A stretch of 64,000 bases of DNA from Hymenobacter armeniacus (GTDB taxonomy: Bacteria; Bacteroidota; Bacteroidia; Cytophagales; Hymenobacteraceae). The stretch spans positions 124,001 to 188,000 of the forward strand of contig NZ_JACXAC010000006.1 in NCBI RefSeq assembly GCF_014699055.1. Direction: 5' to 3'. Below are positions 27,027 to 35,333 of the stretch, piece by piece; positions within the stretch are counted from its first letter, which is position 1; every line of letters begins with the position of its first letter. Both the position numbers and the translations under genes were made by a program. The notes beneath the pieces are model-generated. The model did not search any database and was not told the DNA's origin. It was given only the letters and a program-made list of their open reading frames with translations.

Positions 27027-27113
27027 GGCCGCCCCCGGTGGGCGGGTGGTTTTCGTAATTCAACGCGCTGGCCAACATGCGAAACCCGGGCGTTTTCCGT
27101 TAGCGGAGTTGCT

Positions 27114-27863
27114 ATGAAGAAGTTGTATCACCACATCGCGGCCTTGCTGGTTCTGGCTGGCTCCTTGCTGGCGGGCCACAGTGGCGGGGCGCAGGTATTC
27201 AACCCGAATAACCCGACCAATCCCAACGACCCCACGGGTCGCACGCCCGCCGCCATCCTCGCCGACACCACCGAACGCCGCGACCCGGTGGTGACGCCCG
27301 AAGCCAAGCGCAGCAAGGCCGCGGCCGACTCGGCCAAGCGCACCGAGCGCATGTTCCGGGCCTTTGGCTACCAGGGCATTCGCCTCACGCGGCCCGGCAA
27401 GGCGGCCCTGCTGGCCACCATTCTGCCCGGCGCGGGCCAGATATACAACCGGCGCTGGTGGAAGCTGCCGGTGGTGTATGGGGCCTTGGGAGGGGTGGTG
27501 GGAGCCGAGATTTTCTGGCAGCGTCGCTTCACGGAGTTTTCCGATGCCTACGACCTGGTGACGGCCAACCCCAAGCTGATAGGCAGCCAAAGTCTCTCGC
27601 CTCGGGCGCGGCTATACACCAGGCCCGACGGCATTAAATCGGCGCTGGTATACTACCGGGGCAACCGCGACATCTTTTACCTCTACATTGGGCTGGCTTA
27701 TGGCCTGCAAATCGTCGACGCGCTGGTCGACGCTCACCTGAAGGACTTCGACGTGAGCGACGACCTGGCCGTGCACTGGCAGCCCACCTTGCTGCAGGTG
27801 CCCGGCCAGGGTGCACTTTTGCCCTTCACGCCCGGCCTGCAAGTGGCGCTGCGCGTGAAATAA
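27114..27863 (+). CDS. DUF5683 domain membrane protein
   Basis: A 249-residue exported or membrane protein of the DUF5683 family, which normally lies next to parB in Bacteroidota. A signal peptide covers the first ~23 residues (LYHHIAALLVLAGSLLAG). The DUF5683 domain is marked by KAALLATILPGAGQIYNRRWWKLPV, a hydrophobic GALGGVVGAEIFW segment, YYRGNRDIFYLYIGLAYGLQIVDALVDAHL, and a final beta-rich part. Function is unknown. Genomic context suggests an envelope role linked with partitioning or export. Confidence 0.88.
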   Translation: MKKLYHHIAALLVLAGSLLAGHSGGAQVFNPNNPTNPNDPTGRTPAAILADTTERRDPVVTPEAKRSKAAADSAKRTERMFRAFGYQGIRLTRPGKAALLATILPGAGQIYNRRWWKLPVVYGALGGVVGAEIFWQRRFTEFSDAYDLVTANPKLIGSQSLSPRARLYTRPDGIKSALVYYRGNRDIFYLYIGLAYGLQIVDALVDAHLKDFDVSDDLAVHWQPTLLQVPGQGALLPFTPGLQVALRVK

Positions 27864-27865
27864 CT

Positions 27866-27900
27866 TTTTAGTTGGCAGCAGTTCGTTGTCAGCTGTCATG
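27866..27900 (+). repeat. single arm of the TTGTCAGTTGTTAGT repeat family
   Basis: TTTTTAGTTGGCAGCAGTTC followed by GTTGTCAGCTGTC, directly after the DUF5683 stop, resembles one arm of the repeats at 24353 and 56136. No paired arm is visible, so it may be a decayed copy. Confidence 0.4.
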
Positions 27901-27956
27901 CCCAAGATGGCCGCAGCTGCCGACCCGAAAACCGCCAACGCCCCCTGATAACTACC

Positions 27957-28676
27957 ATGAAAATTCTTCTCATCGGCTACGGCAAAATGGGCCAGACCAT
28001 TGGCGCGCTGGCCCAGCAACGCGGCCACGAAATTGCCGGCATTGTGGACCTCCACGCCAGCCAGGCCAGCATCGCCGACTTCAGCCCCGCCACGGCCGAC
28101 GTGGCCGTTGAGTTCACCCACCCCGATTCGGCCTTTGCCAACGTGCAGGCCTGCCTGCGCCAGGGCTTGCCGGTGGTGTGCGGCTCCACGGGCTGGCTGC
28201 ACCACTTTGAGGAGGCCAAAGCGCTGACCGAGGAAGTGCAGGGCAGCCTGTTCTACGCTTCCAACTACAGCGTGGGCGTGAACCTGTTCTTTCATTTCAA
28301 CGAGTACATCGCGGCCAAAATGAACCAGTTTGGCGGCTACGACGTGGCCGTGCGCGAAATCCACCACACCCACAAAATCGACCAGCCCAGCGGCACGGCC
28401 CTCACCACGGCCGAAGGCATCCTGCGCCATTTCCCGGCCAAATCCACTTGGCGCAACGCCCCCGCCGAAACGCCGGCCGAACTGGCCATCATCAGCGAGC
28501 GCGCCGGCGAGGCGGTGGGCACGCACATCGTTACCTACACGTCGGACGTCGACACGCTGGAGCTCAAGCACGAGGCCCACAGCCGCGAGGGCTTCGCCCT
28601 GGGCGCTCTGCTGGCCGCCGAGTGGCTGCCCGGCCGCCAGGGCGTGTTCGGAATGAAAGAGCTGCTGGATTTGTAG
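27957..28676 (+). CDS. dapB: 4-hydroxy-tetrahydrodipicolinate reductase
   Basis: NAD(P)H-dependent reductase that makes tetrahydrodipicolinate for lysine and diaminopimelate. The 239-residue length fits the shorter Bacteroidota form. The nucleotide-binding start MKILLIGYGKMGQTI, then CGSTGW, SNYSVGVNLF, and EIHHTHKIDQPSGTA (the catalytic His and Lys) all match DapB. It lies between DUF5683 and lepB in the conserved par cluster, with small gaps suggesting one transcript. Confidence 0.97.
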   Translation: MKILLIGYGKMGQTIGALAQQRGHEIAGIVDLHASQASIADFSPATADVAVEFTHPDSAFANVQACLRQGLPVVCGSTGWLHHFEEAKALTEEVQGSLFYASNYSVGVNLFFHFNEYIAAKMNQFGGYDVAVREIHHTHKIDQPSGTALTTAEGILRHFPAKSTWRNAPAETPAELAIISERAGEAVGTHIVTYTSDVDTLELKHEAHSREGFALGALLAAEWLPGRQGVFGMKELLDL

Positions 28677-28766
28677 TTGCCTCACCATTTGCCGGCCGCG
28701 GCGGGGCAATCTGGCCCGTTGCTGCCTTTCTTTGCCTGATATTCACTGCCAAGCCCAAGCTTGCCC

Positions 28767-29927
28767 ATGTCGTTGCTCAAAACCACCCCCACCGCTGCCC
28801 CCAAGCCGCCCAAAACGAAAACCCGCGAATGGGCCGATTCGCTGATTTTTGCCATTGTGGCGGCCACGCTCATCCGTTGGGCCACGTTTGAGGCATACAC
28901 CATTCCCTCGCCCAGCATGGAAAACTCCCTGCTGGTGGGCGACTACCTGTTCGTGAGCAAGCTGCATTACGGGCCCATCACGCCCCAAACGCCGCTGCAG
29001 GTGCCCCTCACCCACCAAACCGTGTGGGGCACGGGCCTGAAAAGCTATTCTGAGCTCATTCAGCTGCCCACTTACCGGCTGCCGGGCTTTTCGGAAGTGA
29101 AGCGCAACGACGTGGTGGTGTTTCACGTGCCCCACGAAACCCAGTACCCCGCCGACCTGCGCACCAACTATATCAAACGTTGCGTGGCCATTGCCGGCGA
29201 CACCCTGCAAATCAAAAACGGCCAGGTGTACCTCAACGGCCAGCCCGAGGGCACCGTGCCCGGCCTGCAAACCGACTACGTGATGCAGGTGGACAACCCC
29301 AACGACGAGGTGCTGGCGGCCCTGCGCTCCCAGGGCGTGGTCGACTACACTCAGCCCGGCGGCATGCCGCAGGCCATGGGCGGCGAGGTGCCCGGCACCT
29401 TCGTGTACAAAATCAGCTGCACCCAAGCCGCAGCCGATTTCTTTCGCAAGCAGCCCTATGTGAAGCGCCTCGACGTGTACGAGCCGCCGCTGCCGTCGCT
29501 CTTTCCCGACAAGGCTGATTTTACCAATTCGGACGCCACCAGCGCCACCCCGCGCAAGTGGACCCTGGACAACTACGGCCCGCTGCCCGTGCCCAAAAAG
29601 GGCCAAACCATCACCCTCAGCCCCGGCAATGCCGCCATCTACTACAAAATCGTGGCCCGCTACGAGCGCAACGAAGGCATTACCTGGAACAACGCCGACG
29701 GCATGATTTACCAGAACGGCAAGCAGCTCACCAGCTACACCGTGAAGCAGAACTACTACATGATGATGGGCGACAACCGCCACAATTCTGAGGACTCGCG
29801 CTTCTGGGGCTTCGTGCCCGAAGACCACATCGTGGGCAAAGCCGTCCTCATCTGGCTGTCCATCGACCCCAACGCCGACTTCTGGCACAAAATCCGCTGG
29901 AGCCGCTTGTTCAACATCATCCACTAA
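28767..29927 (+). CDS. lepB: signal peptidase I
   Basis: Cleaves Sec signal peptides at the periplasmic face of the inner membrane. The 386-residue length is long for the family because of an insert, as in other Bacteroidota enzymes. A membrane segment near residues 30-45 precedes the catalytic Ser in TIPSPSMENSL (about Ser 50). The catalytic Lys is in YIKRCVAIAGDTL (about Lys 137), and box E MMGDNRHNSEDSR is near the C-terminus. The ATG at 28767 is preferred over a TTG two codons upstream. It is the last gene of the par-dap-lep cluster. A degenerate parS-like site lies within it at 29119-29134. Confidence 0.95.
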   Translation: MSLLKTTPTAAPKPPKTKTREWADSLIFAIVAATLIRWATFEAYTIPSPSMENSLLVGDYLFVSKLHYGPITPQTPLQVPLTHQTVWGTGLKSYSELIQLPTYRLPGFSEVKRNDVVVFHVPHETQYPADLRTNYIKRCVAIAGDTLQIKNGQVYLNGQPEGTVPGLQTDYVMQVDNPNDEVLAALRSQGVVDYTQPGGMPQAMGGEVPGTFVYKISCTQAAADFFRKQPYVKRLDVYEPPLPSLFPDKADFTNSDATSATPRKWTLDNYGPLPVPKKGQTITLSPGNAAIYYKIVARYERNEGITWNNADGMIYQNGKQLTSYTVKQNYYMMMGDNRHNSEDSRFWGFVPEDHIVGKAVLIWLSIDPNADFWHKIRWSRLFNIIH

Positions 29928-30010
29928 GCGCCGGGCATGGCGAGCGCAGCGAAGCAACCGAAGGTCAGCGGAGCTAATCTCTCCTCACTCCGCGACCAGC
30001 CTCATAATGT

Positions 30011-30045
30011 AAAAAGCCCCGGCTCTGCATGGAGTCGGGGCTTTT
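30011..30045. terminator. terminator between convergent lepB and ung
   Basis: AAAAAGCCCCG on the left and CGGGGCTTTTT on the right frame a short GCTC/GAGT top, so the hairpin has A and T tracts on both sides and can serve both strands. It is flanked by partly inverted repeat sequence around 29935-29975 and 30090-30140. Confidence 0.85.
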
Positions 30046-30149
30046 TATTTGACTTGTCAAATCAGTGCGTTGGAAGCTAAGAACCGGACGGACTAGCTCA
30101 GCTGACCTTCGATTGCCACGGCCTACGGCCTCGCCGTGACGCTTGAACC

Positions 30150-30812
30150 CTACCACACTATCGGCTCCAGCCCCATGCGCTGAAGCCAGGCATTGGTCTT
30201 GCTGAAGGGCTTGCTGCCGAAGAACCCCTTGTCGGCCGCAAAGGGCGACGGATGCACCGACTTAATTACCAGGTGCTTCTTCTCGTCAATCAGCTCGGAC
30301 TTCTTACCGGCATAGGCGCCCCACAGGATGAACACCACGTGCTCCTTGCCTTCGGAAACCTTGCGAATCACGGCGTCGGTGAATTCTTCCCACCCTTTTT
30401 TCTGGTGCGAGGCCGGCTCGCTGGCCCGCACGGTGAGGGTGGCGTTGAGCAGCAGCACGCCTTGCTGGGCCCAGCGGTCGAGGTTGCCGTTGGGCGCGGG
30501 CGGCGTGCCGGGGATGTCGTCCTGCAACTCTTTGAAAATATTCTGGAGCGAAGGCGGCGTACGCTGCCCTTCCTGCACCGAAAACGACAGGCCGTGCGCC
30601 TGGTTGCGGCCGTGGTAAGGGTCCTGGCCCAGGATAACGACCTTCACTTTTTCAAACGGGGTGGCGTCGAAGGCGTGAAAAATTTGGGGGCCGGCCGGGT
30701 ACACGGTAGCCGTGGCGTACTCCCCTTTCACAAAGGCAATTAGCCGCTGAAAATAGGGTTTTTCAAATTCGTCGGCTAACACCGGCCGCCAGCTTTCGGC
30801 TATCTTTACCAT
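30150..30812 (-). CDS. ung: uracil-DNA glycosylase
   Basis: Removes uracil from DNA in base-excision repair. The 220-residue length is normal. The family-1 UDG motifs are all present: GQDPYHG with the catalytic Asp, LLLNATLTVR, and HPSPFAADKGF containing the catalytic His loop. The ATG at 30812 (MVKIAESWRPVL) is preferred over a longer ORF that extends 37 codons upstream into the divergent promoter region; those extra residues are not like UDG. Confidence 0.97.
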   Translation of the reverse strand: MVKIAESWRPVLADEFEKPYFQRLIAFVKGEYATATVYPAGPQIFHAFDATPFEKVKVVILGQDPYHGRNQAHGLSFSVQEGQRTPPSLQNIFKELQDDIPGTPPAPNGNLDRWAQQGVLLLNATLTVRASEPASHQKKGWEEFTDAVIRKVSEGKEHVVFILWGAYAGKKSELIDEKKHLVIKSVHPSPFAADKGFFGSKPFSKTNAWLQRMGLEPIVW

Positions 30813-30925
30813 TGAAAATTTGGAGAAAATAAACGGGTGTTTGCGGCGTTGAAAGGCCGCTTTTGCGTAAAACCAATTTCCGCGGGCCGCTGTTACGCCC
30901 GCAGCTACCTTATAGCCCGACACCT

Positions 30926-31312
30926 ATGCCCACCACCACTACGCAAGGCGTCACCGTTTCGGTTACGACCAACTACTTGCCCGACTATTCCAGCCCCGGC
31001 CAGGAACACTTCGTGTTCGCCTATAAAATTGAAATTCGCAACAACAGCGAGTTCACCGTGAAGCTGTTGCGCCGCCACTGGCACATTCACGACGCCAACG
31101 GCGTGGTGCGCGAAGTGGAAGGCGAAGGCGTGGTGGGCCGCCAGCCCGTGCTGGAGCCCGGCGAGGCCCACCAATACGTGAGCGGCTGCAACCTGAAGTC
31201 GGGGGTGGGCAAGATGCGCGGCACCTACCTCATGGAGCGCCTAGCCAACGGCCAGGAGTTCAACGTGGAGATTCCCGAGTTCACGCTCATGGTGCCCTAC
31301 CGCCTCAACTAA
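30926..31312 (+). CDS. apaG: ApaG family protein
   Basis: A 128-residue ApaG/DUF525 protein with a single Ig-like beta-sandwich. Typical motifs are FVFAYKIEIRNNS, LLRRHWHIHDANG, GEGVVGRQPVLEPG and the GTYLMERLANG segment. ApaG proteins are linked to Mg2+/Co2+ handling and Ap4A levels in enterics, but their molecular role is not settled. The ATG at 30926 gives the standard length. It is divergent from ung with 113 bases between the starts. Confidence 0.93.
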   Translation: MPTTTTQGVTVSVTTNYLPDYSSPGQEHFVFAYKIEIRNNSEFTVKLLRRHWHIHDANGVVREVEGEGVVGRQPVLEPGEAHQYVSGCNLKSGVGKMRGTYLMERLANGQEFNVEIPEFTLMVPYRLN

Positions 31313-31330
31313 GTCCTCGTTTCGCCAAAG

Positions 31331-31376
31331 AGCGGGCGGACAGTGCGACCTTTGCGGCTCGCATTGTTCGCCCGCT
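31331..31376 (+). terminator. apaG terminator hairpin overlapping the next ORF
   Basis: Arms at 31331-31350 and 31356-31376 can form about 19 base pairs with two G-U pairs and one bulge, followed by TCTTGTTTC. It sits 18 bases past the apaG stop. A possible GTG start of the next gene (31343) lies inside the left arm. Confidence 0.7.
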
Positions 31377-31378
31377 TC

Positions 31379-32158
31379 TTGTTTCAGCTCCTCGCTTACC
31401 TCCGCTTCTGGCTTCGTTCGGGCAACGCCCACGGGCTGCATTCGCCCTTCGTATTTGGGCTCTACACCTCGGTGGTGCGCCACACGGGCTCGTACAAGGC
31501 CTACGCAGCCATCGAAGCGCGCCGGCAGCAGCTGCTCGGCAGCCCGGCCAGCATCAGCGTCACCGATTTTGGGGCGGGCTCGCACACCGGCGCGGGCCAG
31601 CAGCGCCGCGTGGCCGACATTGCCCGCACCGCCGCCAAGCCCCGGCCCCTGGCGCAGCTGCTGTTTCGGTTGGTCAATTACTTTCGGCCGGCCACCATTC
31701 TGGAGCTGGGCACGTCGCTGGGCCTCACCACTGCCTACTTGGCCTCGGCCGATTCGCGGAGCCGCGTCGTCACCTTCGAGGGCTGCCCCAACGTGACCGC
31801 CGTGGCCAGCGAAACCTTTGCCGAGCTGCAGCTGCGCAACATCGACGTCATCGAAGGCAATATCGACCACACCCTCGCTCCTGCCCTGGCAGCGCTGAAT
31901 CGTCCGGTCGACTTCGCCTTTTTCGACGGCAACCACCGCTACGAGCCCACGCTGCGCTACTTCGAGCAGTGCCTGGCTCACCGTACTGAAAACTCAGTTT
32001 TCGTCTTCGACGACATACACTGGTCCGCAGAAATGGAGCGGGCCTGGGAAGCCATCAAAGCCCATCCCGAGGTGATGCTGACGGTGGACTTGTTCTACAT
32101 TGGGCTGGTGTTCTTCCGGAAGAACCAACCCAAACAGCATTTCTGGCTGCGCCCCTGA
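31379..32158 (+). CDS. class I SAM-dependent methyltransferase
   Basis: A Rossmann-fold methyltransferase of about 259 residues. The SAM-binding motif I is ATILELGTSLGLTTAYL, followed by VVTFEGCP and the acidic DFAFFDGNHRYEPT and FVFDDIHWS segments, as in O-methyltransferase-like proteins. The N-terminal YLRFWLRSGNAHGLHSPFVFG matches a Bacteroidota subgroup I recall. The start is uncertain: GTG at 31343 would lie inside a strong terminator hairpin, while a TTG at 31379 (FQLLAYLRF) lies just beyond it and just before the conserved start, so I prefer the TTG. The substrate is unknown. Confidence 0.85.
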   Translation: MFQLLAYLRFWLRSGNAHGLHSPFVFGLYTSVVRHTGSYKAYAAIEARRQQLLGSPASISVTDFGAGSHTGAGQQRRVADIARTAAKPRPLAQLLFRLVNYFRPATILELGTSLGLTTAYLASADSRSRVVTFEGCPNVTAVASETFAELQLRNIDVIEGNIDHTLAPALAALNRPVDFAFFDGNHRYEPTLRYFEQCLAHRTENSVFVFDDIHWSAEMERAWEAIKAHPEVMLTVDLFYIGLVFFRKNQPKQHFWLRP

Positions 32159-32165
32159 TTGCCGG

Positions 32166-32693
32166 TCATAGATTGGCAATCGCATTGCTAACCAGCGCTT
32201 CTCGTTCGGGCGACTCGGCACCGCGCATGGCCAAGATGAATTCGGCGAATCGAAAGGCATCGATGCTGACAAAGCCCAGGGAAATATTCAGCTCCTGAAA
32301 TCCCAATCCCTTGTTCAAACTGGCCATGCCCTGTTTGAATTTGCCTTTGCGGCGCGACGGCTCAAACGCCTCGTCTACCACGAGGCAAATGAAGGCCTGT
32401 TTGTTTACTTCGGCCAGGTACACGTCTTGAATGATGGCCCAGTTGATGAATTCGTGGTGCATCATCCGGTCAAACACCCCGACGTCGTTGACAATTATCT
32501 GCGGCCGCCGGTCGAGCAGCTGAAAAAGGCTTACGGGAATTCCCAGCCCAAAAAACCCGATGCTCGCCCACGCCACCCACCGCGGCGCGTCGGGCCGGCT
32601 CAACATCAGGCAGCCGATGGCCACGAAGGCCGCGCAGCCCACCAGCAGCTTCAGGGCTTTGACAGGCGACTTATACAGCCGAAACTCCTGCAT
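32166..32693 (-). CDS. STM3941-like membrane protein
   Basis: A 175-residue protein with two membrane segments near the N-terminus (LLVGCAAFVAIGCLML and WVAWASIGFFGLGIPVSLF) and a soluble remainder. The opening FRLYKSPVKALKLLVG, the PxIIVNDVGVFD segment and INWAIIQDVYLAEV fit the STM3941 family, whose function is unknown. The soluble part may adopt a PH-like fold. It ends 7 bases after the methyltransferase stop on the opposite strand, and it starts 16 bases after the kdsA stop, so it may be in an operon with kdsA. Confidence 0.75.
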   Translation of the reverse strand: MQEFRLYKSPVKALKLLVGCAAFVAIGCLMLSRPDAPRWVAWASIGFFGLGIPVSLFQLLDRRPQIIVNDVGVFDRMMHHEFINWAIIQDVYLAEVNKQAFICLVVDEAFEPSRRKGKFKQGMASLNKGLGFQELNISLGFVSIDAFRFAEFILAMRGAESPEREALVSNAIANL

Positions 32694-32709
32694 CGCAGCG
32701 TTTCCGAAA

Positions 32710-33570
32710 TTAGGCCTGCAAGCCCTGCGTGTCGATGCCGGGCACCGGCCGGAGGGCGTCGCGCACCCGCGTCAGCTTCACCAGGAGGGCCTCCAATTGG
32801 TCCAATGGCAGCATGTTGGCGCCGTCGGAGAGGGCCGTGGCGGGCGTGGGGTGCGTTTCGATGAACAGGCCGTCGGCGCCCACGGCGATGGCGGCTTTGG
32901 CAATGGTCTCGATGAGGGCGGGCTGGCCGCCGGTCACGCCGCTGCTTTGGTTGGGGCGCTGCAGCGAGTGCGTCACGTCCATCACCACGGGCACCTCGAA
33001 CTCGCGCATGGCCGGCAGGTTGCGGAAATCCACCACGAGGTCGGAATAGCCGAAGGAGTTGCCGCGCTCGGTGAGGATGACGTGCGGGTTGCCCGACTGT
33101 CGGATTTTGTCGACGGCCCATTTCATGGCTTCGCCGCTCAGGAACTGGCCTTTTTTCACGTTCACCACTTTGCCGGTTTGGGCGGCGGCGATGAGCAAAT
33201 CGGTCTGCCGGCACAGGAAGGCCGGGATTTGCAGCACGTCGACGTACTCGGCCGCCAGGGCGGCTTCGCCCGATTCATGGATGTCGGTGACGGTGGGGAC
33301 GCCGATTTCGCGCCCCACTTTTTGCAGGATGCGCAAGGCCGTTTCGTCGCCGATGCCGGTGAAGGAATCGAGGCGCGAGCGGTTGGCCTTGCGGTACGAG
33401 CCCTTGAAGATGTAGGGAATCTGGAGCTTGTCGGTGAGGTGCTTGATGCGCTCGGCGATGCGCAGGGCCATGTCTTCGCCTTCGATGACGCAGGGCCCGG
33501 CCATGAGGAAAAACTGGCCGGAGTTGGTGTGTCGGAAATGCGGGAGCGTGTTGGCGAGGGCTTGGAGCAT
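32710..33570 (-). CDS. kdsA: 3-deoxy-8-phosphooctulonate synthase
   Basis: Condenses PEP with arabinose 5-phosphate to make KDO 8-phosphate for lipopolysaccharide. The 286-residue length is normal. The conserved FFLMAGPCVIEGE, the YIFKGSYRKANRSR loop with the PEP-binding Lys, PTVTDIHE, DVLQIPAFLCRQTDL, GVTGGQP and FIETHPTP identify KdsA rather than the related DAHP synthase. The start at 33570 is an ATG. It lies between STM3941-like and TPMT-like genes on the same strand with small gaps. Confidence 0.97.
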   Translation of the reverse strand: MLQALANTLPHFRHTNSGQFFLMAGPCVIEGEDMALRIAERIKHLTDKLQIPYIFKGSYRKANRSRLDSFTGIGDETALRILQKVGREIGVPTVTDIHESGEAALAAEYVDVLQIPAFLCRQTDLLIAAAQTGKVVNVKKGQFLSGEAMKWAVDKIRQSGNPHVILTERGNSFGYSDLVVDFRNLPAMREFEVPVVMDVTHSLQRPNQSSGVTGGQPALIETIAKAAIAVGADGLFIETHPTPATALSDGANMLPLDQLEALLVKLTRVRDALRPVPGIDTQGLQA

Positions 33571-33577
33571 GGGAAGG

Positions 33578-34186
33578 TTATTTCTTCTTTAAACAAATAA
33601 ACAGCTCGCGCCCCTGCCGGGGCTTGAGCGAATTAGTGGCCGTTTCGAAATGCCGGAAATCAAAGTACGGCTCGAAATACTGGCGGTATTCTTCCTTACT
33701 GCCGCCAAAGGGCGGCTCCTGCACCGGCCCGAAATCGGTGTCGAAGAGCAGGCCCATGAGCGTGCCGCCGGGCCGCAGCAGGTGGGCCACTTGCCGGGCA
33801 TAGGCCGGGCGCAGGGCGGGGTTGAGGGCGCAGAAAAACGTCTGCTCCACAATTAAATCGTAGGGCGGGTCGTTGGGCAGCGTGAAGAAATCGGCCAGCA
33901 AGAGGTGGTCGGCCGGGAAATCGGGCACGCGGGCGGCCAGGGCGCGCAGGGCTTCGGGGGCAATGTCGGCCACGAACACCTGCTCGAAACCGCGCTGGTG
34001 GAGGTACTCGGCCTCGTAGGCGCGGCCGGCGCCGGGGATGAGGATGCGCGGCTGCCGGGCCACGTCGAGCTGGTCGAAATAGGCGCGCAGCGGGGGCGTG
34101 ATGGCGTGGGCATCCCAGCCGTCGCGGCCTGCGTCGTAACGGCCTTGCCAGTAGGCGGCGTCGAACGCCGGAAAAACCGTTTCCAT
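33578..34186 (-). CDS. TPMT-like SAM-dependent methyltransferase
   Basis: A 202-residue methyltransferase of the thiopurine S-methyltransferase (TPMT) group. The N-terminal W-x-x-R-Y-x-x-G-x-x-GWD, then ITPPLRAYF, is the family start; LIPGAGRAYEAEYL is SAM-binding motif I, VFVADIAPEAL motif II, and LLRPGGTLMGLLF the post-core strand. Members methylate thiol or halide ions, tellurite or similar. It ends 7 bases before the kdsA start, so the two are likely co-transcribed. A TACCTTTG element at 34243-34250 on the minus strand may serve it. Confidence 0.88.
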   Translation of the reverse strand: METVFPAFDAAYWQGRYDAGRDGWDAHAITPPLRAYFDQLDVARQPRILIPGAGRAYEAEYLHQRGFEQVFVADIAPEALRALAARVPDFPADHLLLADFFTLPNDPPYDLIVEQTFFCALNPALRPAYARQVAHLLRPGGTLMGLLFDTDFGPVQEPPFGGSKEEYRQYFEPYFDFRHFETATNSLKPRQGRELFICLKKK

Positions 34187-34311
34187 ACCGTTGAAGTATA
34201 CTTGTAACTTGCCAGGGCACGGAAGTCCCCTATTTTTACGCCCAAAGGTACGTGCCGCATAGCGGCGGGCGCTTTGCTTTTCTTTTGCTTTTTCCGCTTA
34301 ACAATTCCCGC

Positions 34312-35262
34312 ATGGACCCGAACGAAACCCCCGAACCCCGCTCCAATAACAGCCGCGTCCTGCTCTGGGCAGCCCTCGTGCTGGTGCTCCTGGGCATCAA
34401 CGGCGTCCTGTTCTACCTCAACCAGCAGAAAGGCCAGAAAAACGAGCAGCTGACCACCGAAGTGCAGGCCAAAGACAGCAAGCTGCAGGAGCAAATCAAG
34501 CAATACGAGGCTTTGAAGGCTGATTTTGAGCGCCAAAGCCAGGAGCTGCAGGCCCTGGGCCTGAGCAACGACTCGCTGGTGGCCAAGATTGCCAGCGTGA
34601 ACGCCGACCTGCTGAAGCTGCGCTCGTTCCGGGCCGGCAGCTTCTCCATTGCCCAGCAAAACCTGTTTAAGCAGCGCGCCCTCAACCTGGAAAGCCAGCT
34701 GCGCAAACGCGACGACGATATTGCCCAGCTGAAGAAGGACAACGAAACCCTCTACACCGAAACCACCACGCTCAAGGAGAAGCAAAACAAGCTGACGGAC
34801 ACCATCAGCACGGTGGTGCGCAGCAACCGCGAGCTGAGCGAGAAAGTGGGCATTGCGTCGCGCCTGCAGTCCGAAAACATCAAAGTCGCCATCATCACCT
34901 CCAAAAACAAGGAAAAGGAAGACGACAAAGAGGAGTTCAAGGCCAAGAAAGTGGAGAAAGTAAAAGTGACCTTCAACCTGGCCCGCAACGACGTGTCGCC
35001 GAAGGAAACCAAGTCCATCTACATGCGCATTCTGGAGCCCGACGGCGCCGCGCTCTACAACCTGAGCACCGGCGGCGGCACCTTCACCGTGGATGGCCAG
35101 GAGGCTTTCTACACCCAAAAACAAGACGTGGTGTACGACAACACCAAGCAAAAGCTGGAGTTTGTGTACGCCAAAGGTGCCGACTACAAGAAAGGTCAGC
35201 ACACCGTGGAGCTCTATGAAAGCGGCCAGCTGATGGGCAAAACCACGTTCACGCTCAAATAG
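34312..35262 (+). CDS. coiled-coil membrane-anchored protein, unknown
   Basis: A 316-residue protein with a short cytoplasmic start, one membrane segment (VLLWAALVLVLLGINGVLFYL, ~16-36) and a long coiled coil (~45-185) with heptads rich in Leu, Lys, Glu and Gln (for example KLQEQIKQYEALKADFERQ). A Lys/Glu-rich linker (KEKEDDKEEFKAKKVEKV) leads to a C-terminal beta-rich domain of ~110 residues (VTFNLARNDVSPKETKSIY to KTTFTLK). I do not recognise a named family. The layout suggests a periplasmic spacer that positions a small sandwich domain. The ATG at 34312 is used; the frame extends 20 codons upstream into the promoter. Confidence 0.8.
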   Translation: MDPNETPEPRSNNSRVLLWAALVLVLLGINGVLFYLNQQKGQKNEQLTTEVQAKDSKLQEQIKQYEALKADFERQSQELQALGLSNDSLVAKIASVNADLLKLRSFRAGSFSIAQQNLFKQRALNLESQLRKRDDDIAQLKKDNETLYTETTTLKEKQNKLTDTISTVVRSNRELSEKVGIASRLQSENIKVAIITSKNKEKEDDKEEFKAKKVEKVKVTFNLARNDVSPKETKSIYMRILEPDGAALYNLSTGGGTFTVDGQEAFYTQKQDVVYDNTKQKLEFVYAKGADYKKGQHTVELYESGQLMGKTTFTLK

Positions 35263-35285
35263 TCTGGCCTTATTTATAAGGCACA

Positions 35286-35318
35286 AAAAAGCCGCTTCAA
35301 TAACTGAAGCGGCTTTTT
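35286..35318. terminator. bidirectional terminator
   Basis: A 14-bp stem, AAAAAGCCGCTTCA with TGAAGCGGCTTTTT, loop of five bases. It lies between convergent stops of the coiled-coil gene and the SBBP gene. Confidence 0.88.
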
Positions 35319-35333
35319 CTTTCTAGGCCATTG

